Source of the DNA: Phoebastria nigripes
Lineage: Eukaryota; Chordata; Aves; Procellariiformes; Diomedeidae
Length of the DNA stretch: 64,000 nucleotides
Direction: 5' to 3'
NCBI GenBank assembly: GCA_035582835.1
Contig: JAYKAV010002952.1
Span: 571,763-635,762 of the forward strand
The notes below the pieces were generated by a model. It had not been told where the DNA came from and did not search any database. It worked only from the letters and a program-made list of their open reading frames with translations. Positions 62,637-64,000 of this stretch are shown piece by piece (position 1 is the stretch's first letter; every line of letters begins with the position of its first letter). A program made the position numbers and the translations under genes.

Positions 62637-64000
62637 TTTTCACCAACCTCCCTACTCTTAACATGAGATACTACTCCACCCTGTGGTAAATGTAATTCTG
62701 CTACAGAAATTGCTAGCTGGCATCCAACAATTTTTTATCCCTTTTTTCAGGGCCATTATGCTTTTTCTCCAGGATGGGAGAGCTCACTGGATGAATGGGC
62801 AATAAACACTACATGCTCTAGTCTGTTGGGAGGGACTGGAAAAAACATTAAGGCTTACTACACTGCTCTGAGAACAAGTAAGATTATATGAAGTACCACA
62901 CGAGTTTACGTGTCCCCTTCAGTCTTGGTGACATTCCTTCTTTAGACAGCAATGGCCTGGCAGGAAGCTAGCAAAGGGTGTGATGGTTTGGAGCCAAATT
63001 TCCCTTGGCGAGTGTTGGAGTCTTTATGGAATTGAAAGTAACAGGAAAATGGGGGGAAAGGTATGGGGGAGACTGTGACCATGCCAAAGCTGCTGTACCG
63101 TACTTTGTGTTTTTATTAGAAAATTATTTGGTAAGCTGACATTGTTACCATATATTACTCTAATCTGTACTTTGCTCTACATAAATGCTTCCTCCTCACC
63201 CTCTCTTCTCTTTCTCCAGTATCCTCAGCCAGACCGTCTGGTGCAGTGCAGCTGCTATGTACTATATTGCAGCTATGATTTGCCCGCTCTAGGGGACTTT
63301 ACCCTGGCATGCAGGTTTTTGCCTCCTCAGCTGGGGACCTGCACACTAAACCTTCCTTTCTACCGGCACAGATGGGAAAAGGAAAAACCTATTTCTGGCT
63401 ATGTTTCCTGAACACTCAAGGCTTTGCAATATCACCACCCTCAAGATACGAAAAATCAGTCAATCATATGCTGAATATCAAATTTTCTTTAAAATAGTTT
63501 TATGCTTTTAGCTAAGCTTCTCAAGGAAGTGAAAATAGCATCTGCCTGCCCTTTTCTCTGTAAGCCTCTCAGTATCCTTCCCCATAGCTGCTGAAGTCGT
63601 TAGCCAATTTCAACAAATCTGCCAGAGGAGTACAGTCTCAAAGGAAATATTGTCATGAACATAGAGAGTTGAATAGGGGAGAGTAGCACAAATTAGTGCC
63701 TCATCTAACATAAATTTTGCCACCCAAATTCAATAATTATCTGTTTTCTTTGCCCTGGTGGCAACTCAGCATATACGCACTGACCAGCTGACAGCACAAG
63801 TGCAACCTGGAAGCACCCACATCCTGGGGGTCTTCTTGCTCAGCGGGTAATGAGAGAACAGAGGAGGCTGCAGAAGAGATAAGGGACCCGGTAGGCAACC
63901 TGGGTGAATTGCAAGAAGGCAGAGGCATTCCCATTCAAGGGCAGGGGAGCAGGGACAGGGGGACAACAGCATGTAAAGAGAGGATAAAGGACATACATCC

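Larger units (their letters stand above)
55257..64000. other. Unassigned AT-rich sequence to the window end
   Basis: No gene, RNA or transposon that I recognise. It contains a G-rich run (57550-57584) and an (AC)n microsatellite (62605-62636). Confidence 0.5.

Overview
This window reads as AT-rich intergenic or intronic DNA from a bird. The main evidence is the repeat content: CR1 LINE copies with the typical terminal ATTCTATG-type sequence, an env-less class III (ERV-L type) endogenous retrovirus, and several solo LTRs of avian type. There is no bacterial-style gene packing, no operon, no CRISPR array, and I could not recognise any host protein-coding exon, tRNA or rRNA. Most open frames in the window are short chance frames. 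The only coding sequences I can support belong to retroelements, and all of them are damaged to some extent.

Layout. About 300-1090 and 7970-8763 are two halves of one CR1 LINE (plus strand). It was split by a provirus at 1091-7964, flanked by a near-perfect 5-bp target duplication (ATGAT/ATGGT). The provirus has short LTRs (316 and 337 bp), a lysine-tRNA-like primer binding site, gag, protease, reverse transcriptase, RNase H and integrase, and no env. Inside its gag lies a second, antisense solo LTR (2986-3516) with a perfect GGAGC duplication. This gives a three-layer nest: LTR in provirus in CR1. From 8764 to about 22.9 kb I see only AT-rich unique-looking sequence with simple repeats. A short LTR tail lies at 22.89 kb and a GC-rich, LTR-like island at 25.99-26.35 kb. 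A pair of related 1.0-1.2 kb LTRs lies in opposite orientation at 27.71-28.88 kb (minus) and 35.36-36.38 kb (plus); each carries a degenerate 45-bp tandem array. Two minus-strand CR1 remnants lie at 41.7-42.7 and 45.8-46.3 kb, and a much older CR1-like stretch at about 51.7-52.0 kb. A 557-bp solo LTR related to the provirus, with perfect TTTCT duplications, lies at 54.70-55.25 kb. The rest, to 64 kb, is unique-looking sequence with microsatellites.

How the parts relate. The provirus encoded the usual Gag-Pro-Pol set of an intracellular, envelope-less retroelement. Gag and protease lie in one frame separated by a single UAG. Gag, protease and reverse transcriptase carry stops, frameshifts, an insertion and a lost catalytic aspartate, whereas the RNase H-integrase part is still one 461-codon open frame. 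The two LTRs differ at about 10 of 314 aligned positions by my hand count, so the insertion is moderately young. The most unusual points are the compact provirus LTR lacking the 3' (R/polyadenylation) segment present in its two solo relatives, the in-frame UAG between gag and pro, the strong clustering of ambiguous bases (N) in the provirus, and the in-frame 15-residue repeat in the long LTRs. I found no convincing undescribed biological system; the findings below are ranked accordingly.
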